Translations under genes and position numbers: made by a program
DNA from: a virus
DNA: 39,942 nt
Reading direction: 5' to 3' (one strand)
IMG/VR virus record: IMGVR_UViG_3300037185_000081
Coordinates: 1-39,942 of that record
Shown here: piece by piece, positions 1 to 6,318 of the stretch
How positions within the stretch are numbered: the stretch's first letter is position 1
How the letters are laid out: each line of letters starts with the position of its first letter
The notes under the pieces: generated by a model
Databases searched by the model: none
The model's input: only the letters and a program-made list of their open reading frames with translations
Told to the model about the DNA's origin: nothing

Positions 1-126
1 TTCTCTTGTCAGAGCGGGGCCGAAACATTATAATTTCTCCCGTTGCCCCACAAAGACGCTTTCCCTGACCCGATGGAATATCGAGCCTCAAGGGATCGGC
101 CATCAGCGGCAGCGGCGCGCCCCGCT
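1..126. repeat. Left copy of imperfect direct repeat (candidate att region) inside the recombinase 3' end
   Basis: Bases 1-126 align with 39699-39825 in the same orientation, with one single-base gap. The first 16 bases are identical, a 15-base block (22-36) is identical, and GCCCCGCT near the end is shared. Overall identity is roughly three quarters by eye. Here the repeat is the coding sequence for the last residues of the recombinase. Repeats at both ends of a prophage next to the integrase suggest attL/attR, but the match is longer and less exact than the short core of a normal serine-integrase site. Confidence 0.6.
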
Positions 127-1573
127 GGTTGCCGTTACGCACCTCGCAGGGAAGCCGATAAACAATTTCAATGCGATCGTCATAGACGGTCGCTTTTTCT
201 ATTAGCGCCGAGAAGAAGCCGGCGCGGTCATCGACCTCGTTCCATTTCTCCAGGTAATACTTGAAGGCGGCTCCGACCAGGGCGGCGGTGACCTTTGGAA
301 GCTTCGACACCCCATAGCGCCCCGCCTCGGCCTTCGACAGGCCGAGCTCGATCTCAAGCTTCTTGGACTTTTCGGAATACAGATCCAGCGGGACCGCGCC
401 TTTAAGGTACGCATCAAGGAGAAGGGCCCTCTCGCGCTCTATCTTCTTCAGACGGTCGGCCGCCATTCGGGCCTCGCCTCCGGAGGATCGCTCTTTTATC
501 TTCGCGTTGATCGCATCGGCGACGACCGAAGCCGTCTCGATGCGAGAAAGGGCGCGGCAGGCCGCCTCGAAGATGGCCCTCTCGACGGTTTCCTTCCGGA
601 GCATCGGACAATGGGGGCATTTCCCATTGGTCGATCGGATGCAGCGATAGTAGGAGACGCGCTTCTTTCCACGGCTCATGTGCGAATAACCCGTCATGTG
701 GCCTCCGCAGGTTCCGCAGAAAAGGATACCGGTCAAAGGATAGTCGGCAATTTTGTGGCGCGGCTGGGCGACCCGGTCATGATCGTGGATCCTTTGATTG
801 GCCAAAGCCCAAAGCTCCTTCGCGACCAAGGCGGGGGCGACGTCGGGGATGACGATGGGGTCGCCTTTCCCGTAGGAGAAGGTGTTGGTTCCGTAATAAA
901 GGGTGTTGCGGATGATCTTCTCGATCTCCTGATGGGAGATAAGACCGCCACGACGGCCGCGGATCCCGCGACCCCTCAGATCCCGAACGACGGAGGCAAG
1001 CTGCTCCCCGGACGCGATCCGCCTGAAGACCTCGATCGGGATCTCCTTGAGAGCGTCATCGATTTGATAGCGGCCCTCGTCGGTCCTTTTGTATCCGATC
1101 GGGATGCTGCCGCAGATGAGGCCTTTCCGGACACGTTCGTAGAGACCCTTCTTCGTCTCGCGGGAGAGGTTCTTCGAATAGTATTCCGCCATGGCCTCGA
1201 TCATCCCCTCAAGCATGATGGACTCGGGCTTCGTCTCATCGAAGTCCTCGGTCACCGAGAGGAGCCGCACATGGGCGTCGGAGAGAAGCCTCCGATAAAC
1301 GGCGAAATCGTATCGGTTCCTCGAGAACCGGTCCAGCTTGTGCACCACCGCGAAATCGAACTTCCCGGCGCGGGCGTCGATCATCATCTCCTGGAACGAA
1401 TCGCGGCTGTCCTTGGTCCCGGTCTTCGCCTCATCGACGTAAAAGCGGAGGAAGTCGTAGCCCTTCGCCTTGCAATACACCCGGATCGCGTCCTCCTGGG
1501 CCTCGATGGAATACCCGCCGCGCTGCTGCTCGGAGCTGAAACGGCAATAACCGACCGCTCTCGTCAAAGGCAT
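1..1573 (-). CDS. int: Large serine recombinase (phage integrase), 3' end outside the window
   Basis: This protein would catalyse integration and excision of the phage by serine-mediated double-strand exchange. About 524 codons are visible and no stop occurs before the left edge, so a few C-terminal residues are missing. The N-terminus has the resolvase signature GYCRFSSEQQ with the likely nucleophile Ser13, then DRFSRNR and an EYYSKNLSRE segment, typical of the catalytic domain and its long helix. A recombinase domain follows, then a zinc ribbon (FCGTCGGHM with a later CPHCP pair) and a probable coiled coil rich in K, E and R. The start at 1573 has GGAGG seven bases upstream. It is the last gene of the leftward lysogeny operon, downstream of a promoter-like element with TGTTAC boxes. 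Its C-terminal coding sequence is repeated imperfectly at the right edge of the window. Family assignment is firm; the target site is inference. Confidence 0.93.
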   Translation of the reverse strand, partial: MPLTRAVGYCRFSSEQQRGGYSIEAQEDAIRVYCKAKGYDFLRFYVDEAKTGTKDSRDSFQEMMIDARAGKFDFAVVHKLDRFSRNRYDFAVYRRLLSDAHVRLLSVTEDFDETKPESIMLEGMIEAMAEYYSKNLSRETKKGLYERVRKGLICGSIPIGYKRTDEGRYQIDDALKEIPIEVFRRIASGEQLASVVRDLRGRGIRGRRGGLISHQEIEKIIRNTLYYGTNTFSYGKGDPIVIPDVAPALVAKELWALANQRIHDHDRVAQPRHKIADYPLTGILFCGTCGGHMTGYSHMSRGKKRVSYYRCIRSTNGKCPHCPMLRKETVERAIFEAACRALSRIETASVVADAINAKIKERSSGGEARMAADRLKKIERERALLLDAYLKGAVPLDLYSEKSKKLEIELGLSKAEAGRYGVSKLPKVTAALVGAAFKYYLEKWNEVDDRAGFFSALIEKATVYDDRIEIVYRLPCEVRNGNQRGAPLPLMADPLRLDIPSGQGKRLCGATGEIIMFRPRSDKR

Positions 1574-1680
1574 AAATGAGCCTCCTTCGCTCGCGCGTAG
1601 GCGCGCACACGTCCCAGGAACGCCCCAGAAAGCCCGCGTACGCACATGGATTCCGTCAATGTCTCGCGCGTGTGATTACC

Positions 1681-1776
1681 TGTTACACTGTTACAGAGTT
1701 TGGAAATAAACAGACAGGTGGTGGATAATATGCGCGTAACAGCCGATGTAACAGAAAAGGTAACAAACCGTAACAG
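1681..1776. promoter_or_regulatory. TGTTAC box cluster upstream of the recombinase
   Basis: The 220-bp gap between repressor and recombinase holds six copies of TGTTAC or its complement: direct copies at 1681 and 1689, and complements (GTAACA) at 1736, 1748, 1760 and 1770. The last four are spaced 12, 12 and 10 bases, about one helical turn. On the minus strand bases 1754-1732 are identical over 23 bases to 16838-16860. Such phased arrays are typical of cooperative repressor or activator binding, or of iterons. I read them as binding sites for a phage regulator, probably the neighbouring repressor; that is inference. Confidence 0.7.
1725..1752 (-). promoter_or_regulatory. Candidate leftward promoter for the recombinase
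   Basis: On the minus strand GTTACA (1752-1747, four of six matches to the -35 consensus) is followed after 16 bases by TATTAT (1730-1725, five of six matches to the -10 consensus). A TGTTAC box lies in the spacer and others lie just upstream. The same arrangement, GTTACA, 16 bases, TATATA, recurs at 16840-16867. The match is suggestive but the -35 element is weak, so an activator may be needed. Confidence 0.45.
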
Positions 1777-1793
1777 CGGAAAGACTGTTTCGC

Positions 1794-2210
1794 TCATTGT
1801 TTCACCTCTTGGTGGGCCTCGATGAGGGCGTCCGACATCACTTTCAGCGAAGCGACGTCGGCCTCGGTCAGAGCCCCATCCGTTGCGTCTTTGCAGATCA
1901 TGAACAGATCGAAATCGCGCTGAGGCAGTTTTCCGGCGGATCGCATCTCAACGATCTCGTCGAAATTAGTTTCGACCAGGGAGCGAAGAGTCTCGCCGAA
2001 GGAGCCTTCGTACTTGATGGCGTCTGATCCCAGCAAAGCGTAAGGGGAGACGTGGAGGGCTCTCGAAAGTTTTTCCGCCTGCTTCAGCGTGAGCTTCTGA
2101 TGCCCGGACTCGATCTGGGCGATGTAGCCCCTTGAGCAACCCGATGCTTTTGCCAGCTCGTACTGGCTCTCCCCGGAATTTTCGCGGAACTTCTTAAGAT
2201 TATTGCCCAT
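1794..2210 (-). CDS. Xre/Cro-CI family phage repressor
   Basis: A 138-residue protein with an HTH_3 domain at about residues 5-60 (motif around YELAKASGCSRGYIAQIESG) and an acidic helical C-terminal half. There is no LexA-type peptidase domain, so inactivation would not be by RecA-stimulated self-cleavage. Its position, leftward, divergent from the early operon and in line with the recombinase, is that of a CI-type lysogeny repressor. The start at 2210 is preceded by AAGGAGG. It reads from a promoter whose spacer holds a GTTACA box, so it probably regulates itself. DNA binding is certain from the family; the role as master repressor is inferred from position. Confidence 0.85.
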   Translation of the reverse strand: MGNNLKKFRENSGESQYELAKASGCSRGYIAQIESGHQKLTLKQAEKLSRALHVSPYALLGSDAIKYEGSFGETLRSLVETNFDEIVEMRSAGKLPQRDFDLFMICKDATDGALTEADVASLKVMSDALIEAHQEVKQ

Positions 2211-2246
2211 GGAAGATCGCCTCCTTACCTTAGTGTAGCAAAAGAA

Positions 2247-2275
2247 ATGTTAAGCAGTTACAAAAATAATGACAA
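2247..2275 (-). promoter_or_regulatory. Leftward promoter of the repressor with operator box in the spacer
   Basis: On the minus strand TTGTCA (2275-2270) and TAACAT (2252-2247) are separated by 17 bases. A GTTACAAAAA sequence at 2257-2266 on the plus strand lies within this spacer. The same ten bases occur in the opposing promoter at 2298. Binding there would block RNA polymerase, as expected of an autoregulated lysogeny promoter. Confidence 0.65.
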
Positions 2276-2291
2276 ATCTAAACGGTTTCGC

Positions 2292-2320
2292 TTGACGGTT
2301 ACAAAAACACTAACTATCAT
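2292..2320 (+). promoter_or_regulatory. Rightward early promoter with operator box in the spacer
   Basis: TTGACG (2292-2297), a 17-base spacer and TATCAT (2315-2320) form a good sigma-70-type promoter 30 bases before the first early gene. GTTACAAAAA (2298-2307) starts directly after the -35 element. It matches the box in the leftward promoter exactly over ten bases, so the two probably form the operators of the lysis-lysogeny switch. Confidence 0.75.
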
Positions 2321-2349
2321 AGGAACCACAGCAAAGGAGTGAAGCCCTT

Positions 2350-2778
2350 ATGAAAAAGTACGACTGCGCAGTCTATACGGCCCTCGTCAACAGCGGATAC
2401 TCGGAAGAGCAAACCGACGCCATGGACCCGAGAGAGGTCCTTGAGCATTTTTTAGCCTGGGAGGGGATCATCGGATACGATGGCGCGATCGGCAGCATCA
2501 TGGACGCTTGCGCAAAAAGCTCCGCCGAGGAGGAAAACAACGGCGCCCTTTATGAGGTCACCCACAAGGACGGATACGGCATCGTCCATAAAAAAGAAAA
2601 GGGCGGCATCGTCCAATCCCGCGAAATCGGAAGATACGAAATCAACGGGGACGGTTGCTATGCCTTCGTCGTCAACGACTGCGGCGACTCCTTCTTTTTC
2701 GGCCACGCTCCGACGGAGGAAAACGCAGTCAAGATGATCGAAGGCGCCGAGCGACAGCTCGCTCAATACGCCAAATAA
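2350..2778 (+). CDS. First early protein, function unknown
   Basis: A 142-residue acidic protein, first gene of the early operon, preceded by AAAGGAG. The N-terminal third has the segment FLAWEGIIGYDGAIGSIMDA, a pattern I associate with small early proteins of Bacillota phages. The C-terminal part looks beta-rich (GYGIVHKKEKGGIV, CYAFVVND). No catalytic motif or membrane segment is seen. First early genes often counter host functions or the repressor, but nothing here shows that. Confidence 0.75.
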   Translation: MKKYDCAVYTALVNSGYSEEQTDAMDPREVLEHFLAWEGIIGYDGAIGSIMDACAKSSAEEENNGALYEVTHKDGYGIVHKKEKGGIVQSREIGRYEINGDGCYAFVVNDCGDSFFFGHAPTEENAVKMIEGAERQLAQYAK

Positions 2779-2810
2779 CGGGTGAGCGCAAAAGAAAGGA
2801 GGATCCGCAA

Positions 2811-2975
2811 ATGCTTTGGGTCCTGATAAGCCCCAATACGGGGAGGCTTCTTGCCAACGGCCGGAAGTTCGTTACGAAAGAGGAGGCCAATCACTACGGG
2901 CATACGCAATGCTCAGGCGATTGGGACATGGTCACATGGCCAGCATACTGCAAGAAGCACCCGAATCATCGCTGA
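2811..2975 (+). CDS. Small early protein of 54 residues, function unknown
   Basis: The ATG at 2811 follows AAAGGAGG at good spacing. The product begins MLWVLISPNTGRLL and contains two Cys and three His in its second half (HYGHTQCSGDW, CKKHPNH), which could bind a metal. It overlaps the next gene by about 40 bases in another frame, so one of the two starts may differ. I do not recognise the family. Confidence 0.6.
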   Translation: MLWVLISPNTGRLLANGRKFVTKEEANHYGHTQCSGDWDMVTWPAYCKKHPNHR

Positions 2976-3259
2976 GCGCCTTGCTCGCGAGCGGGCTGAT
3001 CCGAGAAGGGACGAAGATCGTTCCGATAGAGGATCTCGAAAGCCTTCTGGAGAACCCCTGCGATTGGCGCAATCCGGAGAAAGAGGGCAAATACCTCTCC
3101 TATGACCCGAAAGGCCCCGGAAGATGGATCACGATCGACAACTCGAGCGGCGACTGCTGGACCGAAGAATGGGCCCATTGGGAATCGGCGCTTGAATACC
3201 TGGCCGACGACGCGATCGATGTCGAAGGGCTTCTGACGAAAGACAGGGGCATGAAGTGA
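2936..3259 (+). CDS. Early protein, function unknown
   Basis: A protein of about 107 residues if it starts at ATG 2936; the frame stays open upstream and no candidate has a strong ribosome site, so the start is uncertain. It is acidic and Trp-rich (CDWRNPEKEGKYL, CWTEEWAHWESALEYL), suggesting a small globular protein. No known domain is visible. It lies between two small early genes in the operon expressed from the rightward promoter. Confidence 0.6.
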   Translation: MASILQEAPESSLSALLASGLIREGTKIVPIEDLESLLENPCDWRNPEKEGKYLSYDPKGPGRWITIDNSSGDCWTEEWAHWESALEYLADDAIDVEGLLTKDRGMK

Positions 3260-3279
3260 TGCCGGAAAGGAGAAACCCA

Positions 3280-3501
3280 ATGAAAAGCGAAAACATCATC
3301 GAGACGAAGCATGTCGACGCCGACCGCATCAAAGCGGCTTTTTACGAGAACCACCTCACGAATGCGGAGATGGCCGGGAAGCTTCAGATCAGCTACGGGA
3401 CCCTCCGCAACAAAATGGTGGGGCAGACCAACTGGACGCTGAGCGATCTTCTGATCATCAGCGCCGTTACAGGCCACCCCGTTGATTACTTTTTGAGCTA
3501 A
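3280..3501 (+). CDS. Small HTH protein, Cro-like
   Basis: A 73-residue protein whose ATG at 3280 follows AAAGGAG. Residues from about 14 to 72 form an HTH of the Cro/CI type: IKAAFYENHLTNAEMAGKLQ, then ISYGTLRNKM as the likely recognition helix, and a terminal segment ending HPVDYFLS. Being an early gene expressed away from the repressor, it may act as Cro or as an antirepressor, competing for the GTTACA operators. DNA binding is well supported; the Cro role is inferred. Confidence 0.8.
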   Translation: MKSENIIETKHVDADRIKAAFYENHLTNAEMAGKLQISYGTLRNKMVGQTNWTLSDLLIISAVTGHPVDYFLS

Positions 3502-3515
3502 GGAGGTCTTTTTTC

Positions 3516-3674
3516 ATGGCCAAAGCGGTTACTAAAACACTTACCAAAAACGATATCCCAGACGAGGCGATCGGATGGATTCTCGACAACGTGATCCTTC
3601 CGTTCGCCGGAAAGGAGGCCCGCCCACGCAGCGTCCGGAGTTCGAAAGCGAAGACGAGGAAAGGGAGTTTCTGA
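3516..3674 (+). CDS. Small early protein of 52 residues, possibly the front half of a frameshifted gene
   Basis: The ATG at 3516 follows AAGGAGG, among the best ribosome sites here. The N-terminus (KNDIPDEAIGWILDNVILPF) resembles the start of a widespread small phage protein. After about residue 33 the sequence becomes Arg/Lys/Ser-rich and ends abruptly. The next frame, one base back, carries FESEDEEREF, the kind of sequence expected next in that family. So this may be one gene with a lost base, or two overlapping genes. Confidence 0.55.
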   Translation: MAKAVTKTLTKNDIPDEAIGWILDNVILPFAGKEARPRSVRSSKAKTRKGSF

Positions 3675-3952
3675 AAACCATCCTCGAGAGGCGCTATCCA
3701 TACCCGGACTCCTTCTACGAGAAGCTGCCGACGAGGCGGCTCTGGGCGATGAATTCGAGAAAGCTTGGGGGACGAACCAAGCGGAAGGCGGCGCAGGCCC
3801 CTAATGCGGTGCCTTCCGTGACCCAATCCGACCCGGACGGGCCCTGGCCTCCTATGCCAGGGCAGCCCGGCTATGAGCCGATCTACGCGCGCATCGACGG
3901 CGAGAGCCACATCCTGGCCGACTCCGGCGAGTACGTGCGGATCGATGGATAA
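3575..3952 (+). CDS. Early protein, function unknown, overlapping and possibly continuing the previous gene
   Basis: A frame of 125 residues from ATG 3575, which has only a weak ribosome site and lies inside the previous gene. The segment ERRYPYPDSFYEKLPTRRLW is typical of small phage early proteins, so the frame is real. The C-terminal part is Pro/Gly-rich (PWPPMPGQPGYEPIY). Together, 3516-3952 is one base short of a continuous frame. A single insertion in the overlap would give a protein of about 145 residues. Confidence 0.6.
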   Translation: MDSRQRDPSVRRKGGPPTQRPEFESEDEEREFLKTILERRYPYPDSFYEKLPTRRLWAMNSRKLGGRTKRKAAQAPNAVPSVTQSDPDGPWPPMPGQPGYEPIYARIDGESHILADSGEYVRIDG

Positions 3953-3973
3953 GGAAAGGAGTGAAGCAATCAC

Positions 3974-4468
3974 ATGGAACCTATCCAAATCAACATCAAG
4001 GTGACCGTCGAATTCACGAAAGAGACCGTGGAGGCAGTGAGCAACGCCCTTCTAGGGCTACTCAAAATCGCGGAAGGACTTTCTCCGAAGAAAACTCTGG
4101 AGAAGGAGTCGTATGACGTCTGCGAGCCGATGCCGGAGGAAAAGCCAAAGCCAGAGCCGAAGCCGGAGGAAAAACCGATCCCGGAGGAGACCCCGGACGG
4201 CAGCGATCCATTTGCCGGAATCGCGGAGCCGAAGCAAGTCGACGCCAAGAAAGACGAACCCTCCAAAGCCGTGACGCACGAAGACGCGCTCAAAGCGGTG
4301 GAGGCGGCCAAAAAAAGAGGGGTCGAGATCAAATGGATCCGAGAGGTCCTGAAGCTCTTCGGGGCCAATGCCCCGGTCGACGTCCCCGTCGACAAGCTGC
4401 CCGAATTCATCAAGAAGGTCGGGGCGCTCCGCGGCCTCGCGAAGAAAGGAGCAACCGATGCCTCCTGA
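3974..4468 (+). CDS. Phage protein with Pro/Glu linker and HeH/LEM-like C-terminus
   Basis: A 164-residue protein. The N-terminal 45 residues form a beta segment plus helix (IQINIKVTVEF, VSNALLGLLKIAEG). A charged linker of repeated PKPEP/PEEKP follows at about 52-75. The C-terminal 60 residues (DALKAVEAAKKRGVEIKWIREVLKLFGA...DKLPEFIKK) look like a small helix-extension-helix fold seen in phage replication proteins, which may bind DNA. It lies directly before the nuclease gene and overlaps it by 11 bases, so the two are probably co-translated. Function is not known. Confidence 0.75.
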   Translation: MEPIQINIKVTVEFTKETVEAVSNALLGLLKIAEGLSPKKTLEKESYDVCEPMPEEKPKPEPKPEEKPIPEETPDGSDPFAGIAEPKQVDAKKDEPSKAVTHEDALKAVEAAKKRGVEIKWIREVLKLFGANAPVDVPVDKLPEFIKKVGALRGLAKKGATDAS

Positions 4469-5678
4469 GACGCATGCGAGGCTCAGCGCCTCCAGCTCGA
4501 AGCGGTGGATCAAATGCCCGCGATCCGTGGCTCTCTGCGAAAAGCTCCCCCAAGAGGAGAGCGAATACGCGGATGAGGGCCGCCTGGCCCACGCCTTCGC
4601 CGAGAAGCTCTTGCGCCTCTACGCCCAATACGGGCGAACGGACTTCGCGGACTGCGAGACGAAATCGGTGACGGTGGACGGCGCCGAGGAGAAAGTCGAC
4701 CAGGAAATGCGGAACGCGATTCAGATCTACGTCAAAGAGATCTCCGAGACGTTCGAGGGGCTGAGGCTCAAGGACCCCGACGCCCGGATGCTGATCGAGC
4801 AGAAGGTGGTCTTCGACCACTGGGTGCCCGGCGGGTTCGGGACGAGTGACTGCGTGATCGTGAGCCAGGGCGTCTGCCACGTCTTCGACCTCAAATACGG
4901 AAAGGGCGTCATGGTGGACGGCCAAAACAACAGCCAGCTCCGCCTATACGCCCTTGGCGCCTATGAGGAACTCGACTGGGAGGCGGACATCGAAAGCTTC
5001 GAGACGCACATCGTCCAGCCCCGGCTCAACTGGGTCAGCGGCGAAAGGATCTCGAAGGGCGACCTCCTCGAATGGGGGGAATCTCTGAAGCCCCTTGCGA
5101 AGATGGCCGACGAGGACCGCGGCGAATTCCGTTCTGGGCCATGGTGCAGCGAGGCGTTCTGCCCCGCCCGCGACATGTGCAAGAAAAGGGCCCATGACGT
5201 CGTCGAAGCGCTTCTGCAGGCGATCGATGAATCGAAAGACGGGCTCACGCCGGAGCTCATGGGCGAGGGCGCGATGAGCTCCTTCGCCAGAACGGCCGCC
5301 CCGCTCCAAAAGCTGTGCGGCGACGTCTCGAGCCACCTGCTCACGGAAATCGTGAACGGGAAGGCCCACCCCGGATGGAAGGCCGTCAGCGGCCGCGCCT
5401 CCCGGGACTGGGACGACTCGGAGAAGCTGAAGAAGCAATTGCAGGACAGGGGCTATCTCGTGAAGGACATCACCGAGCCCCAGGAACTCCTGAGCCCCAA
5501 CAAGCTCAAGGGCGCCCTCAAAGCCGCCGATTACAAGGAGATCGCCCTTCCCCACATCACCGTCGAGCCAGGCAAGCCGCAACTAGCCGAAGCCGACGAC
5601 CCTCGCGATGAGTACAAGCCGCTCAGCGCTGCGGAGGACTTCAAAGGCCTGATTAACCAAGGAGGCTCAGAAAAATGA
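4458..5678 (+). CDS. DUF2800-type PD-(D/E)XK nuclease, Cas4/RecB-like
   Basis: A 406-residue nuclease of the phage recombination/replication module. The core is visible: GTSD with Asp131, then DLKYGKG with Asp144 and Lys146, and a Q-containing helix (NNSQLRLYALGAY). Cys20 near the N-terminus and Cys230, Cys235 and Cys241 near the middle (CSEAFCPARDMC) are spaced like the four ligands of the Fe-S cluster in Cas4 and AddB. The family is usually next to the DUF2815 protein and PolA, as here. It probably resects DNA ends for phage recombination. The start at 4458 lies inside the end of the preceding gene. Confidence 0.88.
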   Translation: MPPETHARLSASSSKRWIKCPRSVALCEKLPQEESEYADEGRLAHAFAEKLLRLYAQYGRTDFADCETKSVTVDGAEEKVDQEMRNAIQIYVKEISETFEGLRLKDPDARMLIEQKVVFDHWVPGGFGTSDCVIVSQGVCHVFDLKYGKGVMVDGQNNSQLRLYALGAYEELDWEADIESFETHIVQPRLNWVSGERISKGDLLEWGESLKPLAKMADEDRGEFRSGPWCSEAFCPARDMCKKRAHDVVEALLQAIDESKDGLTPELMGEGAMSSFARTAAPLQKLCGDVSSHLLTEIVNGKAHPGWKAVSGRASRDWDDSEKLKKQLQDRGYLVKDITEPQELLSPNKLKGALKAADYKEIALPHITVEPGKPQLAEADDPRDEYKPLSAAEDFKGLINQGGSEK

Positions 5679-6310
5679 GCAAGCAAGAAATCACGAAAGT
5701 CTACGTCCCGAACGCCTCTCTCAACTACGTGGCGCTCCTCGAGCCGAAGGCCGGCCCAAACGGCGGAGAGCCTAAATTCTCCGTCCAGATGCGTCTCAAG
5801 AAAGACACGCCGGAGACCAAGGCCATCATGGCCAAGATCAAGGCCGCGATCGACGCCGCCTATGAGGATGGCAAAGCCACCAAATGGGGCGGGAAGAACC
5901 CCGACCTCAAACTCTGCTACGGCATCATCCACGACGGCGACAAAAAGGCCGCCGAGACGCAGGACGAGAGCTACAAAGGATTTTGGATCCTCAACGCCAA
6001 CAGCAAGACGAAGCCGGGCGTCATCGCCAAAAACGGCCTCGATCTGACTCAGCCCGGCCACACCGAGGAGATCTACAGCGGCATGGTCGCCACGGTCTCG
6101 ATCAACTTCTACGCCTACAGCGGAGCCAAGAAGGGCATCGCCTGCGGGCTCAACAACGTCATGAAGACCGAAGAAGGGACCTACGCCGGAGGACGCGAGA
6201 GCGCCCAAAGCGATTTCCAGGACCTGATCCAGGAACCGGCCCCCGCGAGCGGGGATCCCTCCGAGGATGCAGACCCCGGCCAGGGCAGCGATCCCGATCA
6301 GCCTTTCTGA
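5675..6310 (+). CDS. DUF2815 single-stranded DNA-binding protein
   Basis: A 211-residue protein with an OB-fold-like body (KVYVPNASLNYVALLEPKAG, FSVQMRLKKDT, GMVATVSINFYAYSG) and an acidic flexible tail ending DPDQPF, like the DDDIPF tip of bacterial SSB that recruits partner proteins. The gene overlaps the nuclease stop by four bases and precedes the DNA polymerase, so nuclease, SSB and polymerase form one set. It probably coats single strands during phage replication and recombination. Family assignment is from overall sequence; the tail is seen directly. Confidence 0.87.
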   Translation: MSKQEITKVYVPNASLNYVALLEPKAGPNGGEPKFSVQMRLKKDTPETKAIMAKIKAAIDAAYEDGKATKWGGKNPDLKLCYGIIHDGDKKAAETQDESYKGFWILNANSKTKPGVIAKNGLDLTQPGHTEEIYSGMVATVSINFYAYSGAKKGIACGLNNVMKTEEGTYAGGRESAQSDFQDLIQEPAPASGDPSEDADPGQGSDPDQPF

Positions 6311-6318
6311 GGGAAACG

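Noticed and set aside
611-1579. A 322-residue plus-strand frame opposite the recombinase
   Set aside because: It is the antisense shadow of a clear recombinase gene; no ribosome site or known domain.
1564-1797. A 77-residue minus-strand frame between repressor and recombinase, with ATGA overlap to the repressor stop
   Set aside because: It has a fair ribosome site, but its sequence is largely the TGTTAC array read as Val-Thr and a non-protein-like remainder. I treat the stretch as a control region.
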